Shown here: positions 11,153 through 22,134 of the stretch, in pieces
How the letters are laid out: each line of letters starts with the position of its first letter
Numbering within the stretch: position 1 is the first letter of the stretch
Assembly: GCA_963573315.1 (NCBI GenBank)
Contig: OY752141.1
Coordinates: forward strand, 186,001-250,000
DNA: 64,000 nucleotides
From: Entomortierella parvispora
Lineage: Eukaryota > Mortierellomycota > Mortierellomycetes > Mortierellales > Mortierellaceae
Reading direction: 5' to 3'
The notes under the pieces: generated by a model
The model's input: only the letters and a program-made list of their open reading frames with translations
The model's database searches: none
Told to the model about the DNA's origin: nothing
Program-made: the position numbers and the translations under genes

Positions 11153-12674
11153 ATGGCCGTAAAGTGAAAATGTGACTGCGATTTATTGCCTCTCTCAGAA
11201 ACCTCAGTGTCCAAAGGGTCATCTATGCCGTGTAACTGGGCTCAAGGAACCATCCCGAAGATGGCCAGGATGCCATGGATCCATCGGCGCAGGACCATCC
11301 ATCGATCTCTCTATCAGTCCAACCACACCAGGACACCAGAATAATCTGCATCCCCAACCGTTCATCTATCACCACGATCGACTCTTGTTCATCAGGGACA
11401 TCATTCATCACATGCACATCGGCACCATCTTCAAAAATGGAATCAACCAACCGAATCCTACTTTGGACTTGCCAGTTCGGCTGCATCGACTGAACTGAGC
11501 CAGGAATAGCGCCAATCATCAAAGAGATTTCATCCAATCCGTTGTAGAAGCAACATTATTGCACCCTCATGGACAAACTTACATCTGGAGCGTTTGATTA
11601 CCCGATTTCAACTTGATAAAACCCAACAAGATGCCATGAATCGGAAGAGGCGATCGACTGGACATCTTTACTATGAATGGCACAATCAACTCTAGGGCAC
11701 CATCATCACCCACTCTTCATCACAACCATCTAACGATGACTCCTTTTTTCTTTTCTTTAGCGCACTCCTACCTTCCAGCGCGTCGTTGAAGTCGGCCGTG
11801 TCGTCATGGTCAACTACGGCCCCGATGCCGGCAAGCTCGCCGTTATTGTCGATATCATCGACCACAACCGCGTATGTAACCTAGTCCACAGGCATTGGCG
11901 GGATTTTTCAAGGACTATCTATGGAAAAAAAACCACATGAAGGCAGATACAGCAGCAGGATACATAGCTCAGAGCCGGGATCAGGAGGATTCTGCAAAAG
12001 TGCAGGCAGAGCTATCGTGAGCAGATTGAGTTGTCCATCTTGGATGAATGAATGGACTAATCTCTTTCGAGATTGCCTGTCATTGGTCCACCTTGGACAC
12101 TTGTCGTGTAGTTTCCTCAAACTCGAAAATTGAGCAGAACGATTATACTACAGAGATCGACGATATTGCAGACGACCTTCATTTCGCTTCGGGAGACGAT
12201 AGCAGAGTGTAGTCATTTTCATGGATCACGACTTCAGAGTCCTAACGACGCCTATTTTTTTTGTTCGGTCAATAGGCTCTTGTTGAGGGCCCCACCACCG
12301 GAATTGCCCGTGGTGCCTATGCTTTCCGTCGCTTGACCTTGACCCCCTTGGTTGTCAAGGTTCCCCGCAACGCTGGCCAGACCGTCCTCAAGGCTGCCAT
12401 TGAGAAGCAGGACCTCGCCGGTAACTGGGCCAAGACCTCCTGGGCCAAGAAGATCCAGGCTCGTGCCACCCGTGCTTCCAACACTGACTTCGACCGCTTC
12501 AAGCTCATGAAGTACAAGAAGCTCGTAAGTACTCTGTTTGAATGATTCTTGATGAAAAGAGAGTCCTTGCTTGTTTAGAACGTCCGAGACCATGACTGCT
12601 GTACTTAACACACATCCTCTCTATTTTAGCGCCGCGAGATTGTCAACAAGGCTGTCAAGACCATCAAGGCTTAA
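11153..12674 (+). CDS. RPL14: 60S ribosomal protein eL14
   Basis: Four exons join to 136 residues: 11153-11158, 11761-11871, 12276-12524 and 12630-12674. The first coding exon is just ATG GCC. The protein continues [20 protein letters not shown], then the KOW-like stretch [37 protein letters not shown], and a basic C-terminal half, all typical of eL14. Length matches yeast Rpl14 (about 138). The protein sits on the large ribosomal subunit. Introns 1 and 2 are long for this window (602 and 404 bp), as often seen in fungal ribosomal protein genes where introns help expression. An AATAAA at 12710-12715 is a likely polyadenylation signal. Confidence 0.95.
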
Positions 12675-13152
12675 ATGTCCTTTTGTTCTTTATCAACTTG
12701 TCATTGGAGAATAAAGCAATATCGTACCATCATGACATTGCCTTCGGGATTTTTTTTCGGCCGAAAGTATATCTATCGACAATGACCTTGCGCAAAGAGC
12801 AGGGAGGTCGATTCACACATTCTGCTATGCAAATGCAAAAGTAGGGATTGAATACTGCAGGGGGTTCCGAGCAAGAAAAGAGGGCGTTGCGCCGGCGTGG
12901 CCACTTTGACCAATGGCCCACCCGCCCACCGCACCTGCGTTGATAACGTTGAAAAATGAAGCGGCGCATCAAAGCAGTCGGCATTGTTCTGATCGATCCC
13001 ACGCAGGCGGAGGCTGCGACGTCTTTGCTCCTCTCTTTCTTTCCCTCTTTTCCTCTTTTCCCTCATTCATTCTCCACGATCCATCCTCCTTCCTCAGACC
13101 TATACAGTTTCGTCGCATTTCCTCTTCCTCATCGTATACCTCATTGACCCCA
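12675..13152. other. Intergenic region between eL14 and the CDF transporter gene
   Basis: It holds the eL14 polyadenylation signal (12710-12715) and the presumed promoter and pyrimidine-rich leader of the transporter gene (from about 13020). An in-frame ATG exists at 12913, but the intervening sequence reads as untranslated leader. Confidence 0.5.
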
Positions 13153-15130
13153 ATGTCAGGATCCGACCAGAACAACGATCGACCTCAGGGCGGGAAAAGG
13201 GGCAAGGGCCGTTCCAACGGCAATTATTCTGCACCGTCGATCTCCCCTCTCGACACAAAGCCCACCGCGCAACTCTCCTCTCCTTCCATTGTCACTTCAA
13301 ACTCGTTCATCGTCGATATTCCCTCAGAGTCACTCTTGACCTTCACGCCGCCTTCAACGACCGACAGGCGTGTAGAAGGAGGAGGGGGAGATGGATCTTT
13401 CTTCAGCGGCTCTCCTACTACCTCCCTGACCCGCCTTGCAAGTCCCCCTACTAATGAGCCCCGTCGCGAGCCCACGATCGGCGAGCGATTCGGACGTCGT
13501 CATGGACATGACTGGCCTGCGGCTGCTTCTTGCCCCGGATCGAGATCAGGGTCACGATCAAAGTCTCGGGGGGCTTTGCGAAGGTCGTCGAGCAACGTCT
13601 ACAGAGGTATCCCAGCCAAGCCCGTCATGGGCCCTGAGGTTTTCCAAGCAGCACGCAAGTCCGAGAAGGATATTAGCGCAGTCAAGAGTGGCAAAGTGCA
13701 AGAATACTATCAATCACTGGTACCTTTTTCTCTTCTTTTTGCTCCTGAGTGGTTCGGATTGGTGAAATCGATTTTTACATGACTGATGCTGATAACACCT
13801 CTTGTCTGATAGAACGAATTGCTGGACTCGTTTGGGGAAGTCGAGGAGATCTTGAGAGAACACAGAGAGGAGGAGGAGGCCCAAGCAAAGCTATTCCCTC
13901 AATTACCCAATGTGCGGTCATTCGATACGTTCTTGGATACTGAACGCGGAGGAGGATATGGAACCTCCGACCCAGCTTCTACTCATACCCCATCAACAGT
14001 GACAGTTGGAACCGGTTCCGAGGGAGATAACGATAGTGAGAGTGCCCCTTTGCTGGAGTACAAACGCAGACAGCGGACGTCTCCTCATCAAAGTAAGTGA
14101 GATCCATCAAAATGCAGTGGAATTATCCAACATCGAGCACATCACTTATATACAAGGTATTGTCATTGTCTAGTCCAATTGGCAATCAATATCAGTTTTG
14201 TGGCCAACATTATTCTAGTAATCCTCAAGATCTGGACCGTCCTCCTCTCGGATTCCCTGGCCGTCCTCGCTTCTATGATTGACTCGCTCATGGATCTGTT
14301 GAGTGGTGCTATTATCTGGTACTCTGCTCGACTCCGCAACAATACCTCGGATGGACATCGGTACCCTGTTGGTAAAGCCCGAATGGAACCTCTGGGGATC
14401 ATTGTCTTTGCGGTTGTGATGGTTACTTCATTCATGCAGGTCATGCTCCAGGCCTTTGAACGACTGGTTGCAGGATCCGAAGAGCCTCCAGTGGACCTAG
14501 GCATGGTCATCTTGGCGTTGCTCGCGCTGAATATCGCTGTCAAGTTTGCTCTCTGGCTTTGGTGCAGGACCATGAAGGACAGTTCGAGTGTCTTGGCTTT
14601 GGCCCAGGATCATTTGAACGATGTAGTCTTTAACGTTTTCTCGACACTGTTTCCCGTGGCGGGTCAGTTTTTGGGACTCTGGTGGCTCGATGCTGCAGGC
14701 GCCATTATCCTTTCCATTTATATCATTACTGAATGGACAGGCACCTGTCTTCGTAAGTAGTCGAACTATCACCTGTCTGATCTGGAGCTATGTTATCCGT
14801 ACATTTATTAACAGATATCACCCTTTGCGCACCATAGACAATATTCGTCGATTGACTGGCCAAGCCGCAACTGCAGCCGATATCCAGCAGCTCACTTACA
14901 TGACATACCGCTTCTCCAACATGATCCAGGCCATTGACACTGTCAGAGCATACTCTGTGGGCGAAGGACTCTTTGTTGAAGTGGACATTGTCTTGCCTCC
15001 TGATACACCCTTGTCCCAGGCTCATGATCTTGGAGAGTCACTCCAGGGCGCGTTGGAGAGACTGGATAGCGTCGAAAGAGCTTTTGTTCACATTGATTAT
15101 AATGCCGTCCATGCCATCGAGCACCGCTAG
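13153..15130 (+). CDS. Cation diffusion facilitator, manganese-type (Mn-CDF)
   Basis: Four exons join to 572 residues: 13153-13719, 13813-14092, 14174-14752 and 14838-15130. Residues 1-280 are hydrophilic (Ser/Pro-rich, then a charged segment). From residue ~283 a multi-pass membrane domain begins, followed by a cytoplasmic domain (RRLTGQAATAADIQQLTYM, then VRAYSVGEGLFVEVDIVLP and a VHIDY motif). Putative metal-site motifs are DSLMD (319-323) and DHLND (428-432). DxxxD at both positions marks the Mn subgroup, where zinc CDFs have His at the first position. Expected role: proton-coupled export of Mn2+ (perhaps Fe2+) from the cytosol into an organelle or out of the cell. The last acceptor (14837) was chosen over a nearby AG at 14814 because only the former keeps the frame and the family motif. 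Confidence 0.9.
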
Positions 15131-15248
15131 CCACCGTAAAGCATTGCATACGATGAACGATTCAATAAACGAGAACCCCAAACACGTTGTTTCCCTCCCC
15201 CTCCTCTTTTTTTTTTCTATTATCATTTTTAATCGTTCTGTTTGGAGA

Positions 15249-17666
15249 TTAACATAGAGGCACGCAAACACTGAGACCTCCCTGTGAAGTCTCCTTGTAT
15301 TTCGCCTGCATATCATTTCCGGTCTGCCTCATAGTCTCAATGACCTGATCCAGTGTCACTCTATGGAACCCATCACCGTTCAAGGCCAATTGGGCTGCCG
15401 TCACGGCCTTGACGGCCCCCAACGCGTTACGCTCAATACAAGGGATCTGAACCAACCCATCGATGGGATCACAGGTCAATCCTAGGTTGTGCTCCATCCC
15501 AATCTCGGCCGCGTTCTCGACCTGCTCCACTGTTCCGCCCATTACGGCCGCAAATCCTGCAGAGGCCATGGAGCAGGCTACGCCGACCTCACCCTGACAA
15601 CCCATCTCGGCTGCAGAGATGGAGGCCCCTCGTTTGTATAACATTCCGATCGCCGCCGTCGTCATCAGGAACTCCATCACGTCTTCTTCTGGCGTCTCGG
15701 AGATGAACTCGAGGTAGTACTTGAGCACTGCCGGGATCACGCCTGCGGCTCCGTTGGTCGGTGCGGTGACGACCCGTCCTCCCGCCGCATTCTCCTCATT
15801 CACCGCAATCGCGTAGACACTCAAGTAATCCAAAGCTGGCAGCATCAGTCGTTTCACGGGCCTTTTGGGCAACACTCGATCGATCCCCCTCTCTGGCAGA
15901 GCCTGCTTCACCAAAGATGCGTCTCCAGAACAGGTATTACCTAGTAACCCTTCCACAGTTCCCAATTTCTTGCCTCCCAATCCAACGGTGTACATGGGCG
16001 TGGTGGCGTAAAGTCCCTTGAGCAACTTGTTGTAGAGACCCGGGGCTCGACGTCGGACGGCGAGTCGACCGGGAAGCATGGTTTCGGTTGAAAGACAACC
16101 GTTCTTGATGGCGCTGTCCATGGTATTCCAGATGGCAAAGGTCTTTTCACGGATCTCGGCTGCAGATCGCCACCGGAGTTCGTTCTCATACACGATTTGA
16201 GCAATAGTCATCTTCTCGCGATGACAGAGTGCCATTAGTTCTGTGGCATTCCTGAACGGAAGCGCGGCCGGCGCATGGTCCTGGGTCTTCCTCGATTGAG
16301 GAACTGGCGTCCGCTTAGTGGCCGTGGATGTTGTTTTTGTTGTCGCACTCGCTTTCACAGATGAGAGTGATGTAGAAGTAGATGACGAAGGCGACTGGGC
16401 AGAACCCACGGTGCTGGTCCCTGTCGCGGGTTTGCCCTTGGGGGTAGTGGGGGACTTCACGGGCTCGTATTCCTCCATGTAGTAGGCGTTCTCCCCATGG
16501 GCCAATTGAGTCCTTTCGTTTACTACAAAGCCTCCTCCGATCGAGAAGTACTCGTTCGTCGCCAACAGATCGCCCTTTTCATCAAACGCACAAAACCTCA
16601 TCCCGTTCGGATGTTGAGGCAGGGATTCAAAATAATGAAAAACCAAATCCTTGGCCGGATCAAACTTGACTCGATGGGTGGAATCCAGCGTCAAGGATTT
16701 CTGTTCGTCAATGGCCTTTACCCGAGATTGAATTGTCGTCGTCTCGACCGTTTCAGGTGATTCTCCTTCCATACCTGATAACAAAGATAGAAAATACAAA
16801 AGATAAAAATAAACCAGAGTATATGTTATTAAGGTGATAGCTGCACCATGCAGGATAGGAAACCACATGTGTTGATATAAGTTTGTCCTATGAAAATCTT
16901 CCGAGGATGGGAGACAAAAGATCAAGATAGAGAATTCTTTCTGTGGTTGTCCAAGGAGTCATTACCCATGAGGATCGAATCTGGGGTGCCATGTCCAATC
17001 CCCGTTAGGGCCAAGGAGCCAAAGAGGTCTATCCGAATTGATGCCACCTATTCAACAGCGAGAGGTTAGACACATGCTCAGCAGTGATAGACACGCTATC
17101 TGTAACTTTTGAAGGAAAGAAGACAAGAAACGAGCTTAAGAACCTTTTCTAGCACATCGTGTGTCTTCAAGTCCGTGACAAAAATCTTTGCTGCTCGCAT
17201 GGGACCAACTGTGTGGCTGCGAGTAATTGGGGAGGAGAGCACAGTTAACTTGCAGCTTGGTTGCACAAGATCGCCCAAGGCAACCCCTGTTTGTTCATTC
17301 TGAAAATCGTGTGCTCCTGTGAACATACCTTGAGCTTGGACCAATGCCGATAGAAAAGAGATCGAATGTTGAAACGACTGCATGCTTTGTCTCTTCCTCT
17401 GTTTCCTGAAGATGATCTTCCTTACGCTTCTCTGGCACGACTGGATTCGGAACCGGAGTCGTTATCGGTGGTGGCGGCGGCGACTGTAATGGCGCCGAGG
17501 TCGAAAGGCGTTGTAATGATTGTCGCCAGCCAGCGTCTTGTGCGATCCGTGCTTGGAAAAGAAATGTTGATTGGCAGAAGGACCCGTTGGACGCGGCGAT
17601 GGGGTATGGCCTGTGTGTCATCACCCTCCATGGCAAGAGATTACGAACGCGAGAGAGTGTGATCAT
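15249..17666 (-). CDS. Iron-sulfur L-serine dehydratase, single-chain, probably mitochondrial
   Basis: Four exons (17666-17329, 17216-17144, 17047-16966, 16774-15249) join to 672 residues. The enzyme deaminates L-serine to pyruvate and ammonia with a 4Fe-4S cluster, like bacterial SdaA/SdaB. The N-terminus is Arg/Ser-rich and lacks acidic residues, as in mitochondrial presequences. The beta domain has [19 protein letters not shown] and [16 protein letters not shown]. The alpha domain has [25 protein letters not shown] and [19 protein letters not shown], with Cys residues placed as cluster ligands. A Ser/Thr/Lys-rich linker of about 70 residues separates the two domains. The first ATG in frame is at 17666. 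The gene is convergent with the CDF gene, leaving 118 bp between stops. Confidence 0.92.
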
Positions 17667-17939
17667 GGTACTAAGCAAGGGACGAATGGAAGAAGGAAGA
17701 TGAAAGAGAAGTCGAAATGAGAATTCCTTCCAGGAACAAAATAAAAGTACCTCAGAAAAAGCCGTCGCGGGCAGTTGCAGATATCAGGATGGTTTGGAAT
17801 GCCAATCATGGGATCTTTTCCGTTACATGTGGATCACAATGAGTCCCTCGTGATAGAGCGACTGTGCCCACAGGAACGTGTTTGGATATGAATTTGTTTT
17901 TATTTTCATGCGTTTCATCGATCGCTGTGTCGCTCCTTT

Positions 17940-19602
17940 TTAAACATCAGCATCCGAGTCTGAATCATCATCATCTCCCGAAATCTCAGCATTCTCCTTG
18001 TCAATTCTTGCCAACAACTGGTCGAGCTCCATATCGTCAGCCTCGGTAACGGCCTTGGGCTAATTGGGCAACAAAGCACAACGACAAATGTTATATACAC
18101 AATTTCAACAGGCCACTCTGTTCCACAGTCGAACCAATAACTTACGCTCATCTTGGTGACCATGTTTCCATTTGACTTCTTGATGCTCTCCTCAAGAACG
18201 ACGATGGCCTTCTCCATGGTATCAATTCCGAGCTGCTTGTCGAGGGCATTGGTGATCATGACATACAGAGGAGGGGCAACCAACTTGACACGGATTGGGA
18301 CATCGGGCAGAGAAACAGCTTCGGCCTCCTTGAAGGCGGTCTTAATGGCATCAATGCCCTCATAGTCAAAGCATGTCACCTCAATATCAGCACGGATCTT
18401 GATAGGCTGTGGCGTCAAACGTCTCTTGATGTTGTTCAAGAGTTCCTCCCTGACACTCTCGGCAATCTCCAATCCCTCGAAAACCTTCTCGGGCTCGCTG
18501 TTGTATGACGATTTCAAATGAACGCGATGATCAGCGCAAGGCACATCAGCCAATATTGGAGAGGTCAAATAGGATGAAACTTACTTAAGAGCGACCTTGA
18601 AAGCATCGTAGGCGTGTCCATACTTGGCATACAATGGCCACGCCAACTGATCGTAGAGGACCTCCAAATCCTTGTTCTCCTTCTTGGCAACAGTCGACAT
18701 GATCGAATGAACAGCCTTCGACTTGTTGTAGCGCTCCTCGCACTTGACAATATCCGTGGCAGACACACGGCGCTTGGAGAGATCAATATAACCTAGACGT
18801 TCAACAAGCTTTCGTCAGCAAGGGCCCATCTCGCTGATCCAGCTTCTCTTCTCTAGTCCGTGGCTCCAAAGTACTGATTCCTGAGCGTCAACAATAACAA
18901 TTGCACAGAACTATTGCCATGCCAGATCGATGTTGACGCAAGGGGGGGCCTCTGGACTACATTTTTAACGATCCCATTCTTCCTGTGTCCATGATCTAGA
19001 ATGGGTGCAAAGCAACAAAAAAGAAAAAGAAAATTGCTTCGTTGTCCCCTTGCTTCCCTGACTCATCATGGCTCATTTGGACGTGTCTGTTGCGTAGTGG
19101 ATTTCTCTCTCCAGCCTGGTCTGCTTGTTTGTCTAAGTGATCCCAGGGAATTCCAGGATGCTGGCTATCCTGTCTTGATCTAGAAGACGATGAAGAACTA
19201 GCGAGCATTTGACGAAGAAAAAAAAACTCACCCTTCTCCTTGTCCACTCTGAGCACAACGACGACTTCGTTCTTGCCCACACGAATAAGCTTCTGGATGG
19301 AGCGAATACGACGTCTGGACAATTCACTGAGCAAGATCATTCCCTCAATGTTGTCGTATTCCAACAGCTGGACGTAGGCTCCCATCTCGGCAATCTGGCG
19401 GACGTTGACCATGACAAGGTCGTCCACTGCTCGGGAGAAAGAGCAAGTAAAGAAGAAGAAGAAAAAAAAAGTTTAACATGCCAATCCAATCTAATCCAAT
19501 TTCCAGTGAGAGGAGTCGCCGTCAAAAGGGGGGAAAGAGAGAGCGATCCGCACCTTCAGGGAACTTGTTCGCATACATGCGACATTGCAATCTTCCGGAC
19601 AT
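17940..19602 (-). CDS. SUI2: Translation initiation factor eIF2, alpha subunit
   Basis: At least five exons. The first (from 19602) encodes [16 protein letters not shown] and joins the S1-type OB domain ([20 protein letters not shown]). The [16 protein letters not shown] segment is intact; its Ser53 corresponds to the Ser51 phosphorylated by Gcn2-type kinases to shut down initiation. The helical domain ([21 protein letters not shown]) and the C-terminal alpha/beta domain follow, then an acidic tail ending DSDSDADV, as in yeast. Total length is close to 300, normal for the family. It binds eIF2-gamma in the ternary complex that delivers initiator tRNA. A long intron (from about 19225 down to 18793) separates KEKG from YIDLS. 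Confidence 0.95.
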
Positions 19603-20041
19603 GATGGGTGAGGCGATGTGAGGGTGAGTGTGTGAGTGCGTGAAGGATCGAATGCTGCGGCGATGTCCCTTCTTTTCTTGCTGCCCTGGGTCTGTCCTTC
19701 GTCTGGCAGAATGGGACTCGCAAAGCCACACTTCATCACGTGATGACCGTCGCGTCCTTTTTTTTTTTTCCTTTCGGCCTACCAGCCTCCCCTACTGCCT
19801 GCCACCAGTGTGTGTGTGTTTTTTTTTTTCTATTCATATTTTTGTCAGGGCAAGGTCGCAAGATAATAAGAGAAGCGCCTGAGAAATGAAAGGAAACCAT
19901 TCAAGTAACAAAAAATAGAGCTGGTGTCAAGGCTCTACCGAACCCTTTGCTGCTTTGATGATGTTGCAGATCCATCTCCAGGTATTGTTACCAGGGGATT
20001 TTTTTTATTTGTTTCTCCAATTGGTCTTCATTCCCTTTTTT
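19603..20041. other. Intergenic region upstream of the eIF2-alpha gene
   Basis: It lies between the eIF2-alpha start codon and the stop codon of the F-box gene, both on the minus strand. It contains short T runs (19758-19770, 19819-19830) and a GT repeat near 19808-19820. No gene is seen. Confidence 0.5.
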
Positions 20042-22071
20042 CTACCGTCCAGTAGGCGAACTGCTTTTGATATTATAAGAGTGTGCCCATGATTGCCTAT
20101 TTCCAGCTCCCAGCAAAGGGTGACTTCCTGGACTCAACAGATCCGGATTTGACCGGTTCCTAGTCTTCATAATCGCGGTCGCTGAAGCACGACTGCCGTT
20201 AGCATCCACTTTGCCACCAGGACCGTTTCTGTTGTTTGAATCAACATCTCCGTTAGAACTGGAGCGTCGCCTCATGATCCGAGAGGGTGGGGTCGGTATG
20301 TACTTTGTCAGCCTCGAGAAGGCCTGCCCAGCAGGCGTACAGCTGGATGTCGCGCCTGGTGAATGAGGTGAAGTCGATCTAGCAGAGTGGAGAGAAGCTT
20401 GTGGTGGAATGGGTAAAGTCACAAGCGGCCGCCTGGGGATCCTGTTGCCTTTGGGGAAAGATGAGGGAGCAGACTCGTTGGATGACGTCGATGTCCTGGG
20501 ACTGGTAGGTGTTGTCGCGGATCGAATAGGAGGTGACTGAAGAAGAGGCTTTGGATGATGAGGAGGGTGTCGCTGGTGGTGAATGGGCAGCTCATCATCT
20601 TCATCAAAGTCAACCAATACTTCCTGCTCCTCATAATGGCTTGTTGTAATGAGCGGTTTCAAGTGGCGAGTGCCTCGAGGAGGGCTAGGTGTTCTTAATC
20701 TCAAGGTAGACGGTGAGGAGATCATGGAGGGAGCCTGAGGGGATCGATCCGGCGAAGGGATCGTGATTCGCGCAGAGGCAGAGCGGCTGATCACACTGGT
20801 TGTGTTCTTGGCCTTCAGGATTGTTGACGATTTGGTAGGGAAGTTGCCTGTTTTTGGAGGCGAGGTGGAGAATGTCGCAGAGGAATTGCTTGATAACGTA
20901 CTCGGACTAGTGGGTGATGATGAAAGACTTGATGTAGCGACAGGACTTGAAGACGGTGGCGATTCCATGTTTGAAGGCGTCGATTGTGGGAGAATCACTA
21001 CTGTTGGGGAGCTAGTCACCTTGGAAGGTTGCAAGTCCCGTAGGGCTGGATCCATGTTCAAAAGATGGATGGATCCGCCAGTGCAGCCAACGACGAGCCG
21101 GCCGGACCGTGAATCCATTCCCATGATACCTCGGCCATGACCCGTTGGCATTCCTAGGACCTGGGTTGTTTTTGGGAAGAGCTGTACAGGACTGTAACTG
21201 GACTCGTAGTTACGGTCGGGGTCAATGACCTCTTTGCTTAACGGTAAAGCGACTAGCTTAATAGCTGAGCTTCGAGATCCAAGGAAAAGCATTGGCGGGT
21301 CGTGATGTGTGATCTTTCCACACCACATATCTGTCGTCATGTTCAATACGGCAGTGAGGAAAGGTTTCACACGAGTCTCCACGGGCTCAAAATGAATTAA
21401 AGCTGCAGAAAGTTGCGAAGTAGAGTCCAGTTTGACCATGGAAAAGTAGGAGGATCCGGCTTCGGAACGTGGAGAGGTGGCAACCGATGAGACACTTGGT
21501 GTCTCTGGCTCGGACGACATACTGGTGAAAGATGTACAGGTGGTTGAACGCGAGGGTGATCGAGGTGGATAAGAGTAAGCTGGATGTTTCCTACTCTCTA
21601 GACTGGCGGTGGTGTTGGATGTGCTTGACGAGTCAGCCGAGGACGAAGAGTCGAGTGAAAGGCGAGAGACTTCACGGGAGACTTGAGATTGCGATAGTTG
21701 GTAGTTTTGGGTCACGAGGCTGTCGAGGTGCTCCAACTGCCAGATATATATCTTTTTGCTTGTTGCGGTGACGAGAACGTTGTCCCGAAGACAGGACCAC
21801 TGCAAGGTTGATCCTTGCTGCACATCAAATAACTTGACTTGATGGAGAAGGGTCCTTGAAGGGATGTCAAAGACGCGCAGTGTGGCATCGATACACAGCG
21901 AATAAACAGTGTTTTTGTTCAAATGAACACTTTGGATCTAGCCAACAGAGACACGGTAGATTAGCCATTGGTATTCGACCTTTGTTTGCACCATCCTGTC
22001 CTGTTTCAAGGGTCGAGATGGAGGTGACGATGGATAGATGGAGATGGAGATGCAGCGAGAAAGGGAGAGGC

Positions 22072-22134
<63 letters not shown>

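Noticed and set aside
12525-12629. Possible box C/D snoRNA in eL14 intron 3 (TTGATGA near 12548)
   Set aside because: The box C match is imperfect and no proper CTGA box D with flanking stem was found by eye.
14786-14837. Alternative acceptor (AG at 14813-14814) for the last CDF exon
   Set aside because: It shifts the frame; the AG at 14836-14837 keeps the phase and the conserved RRLTGQAA context.
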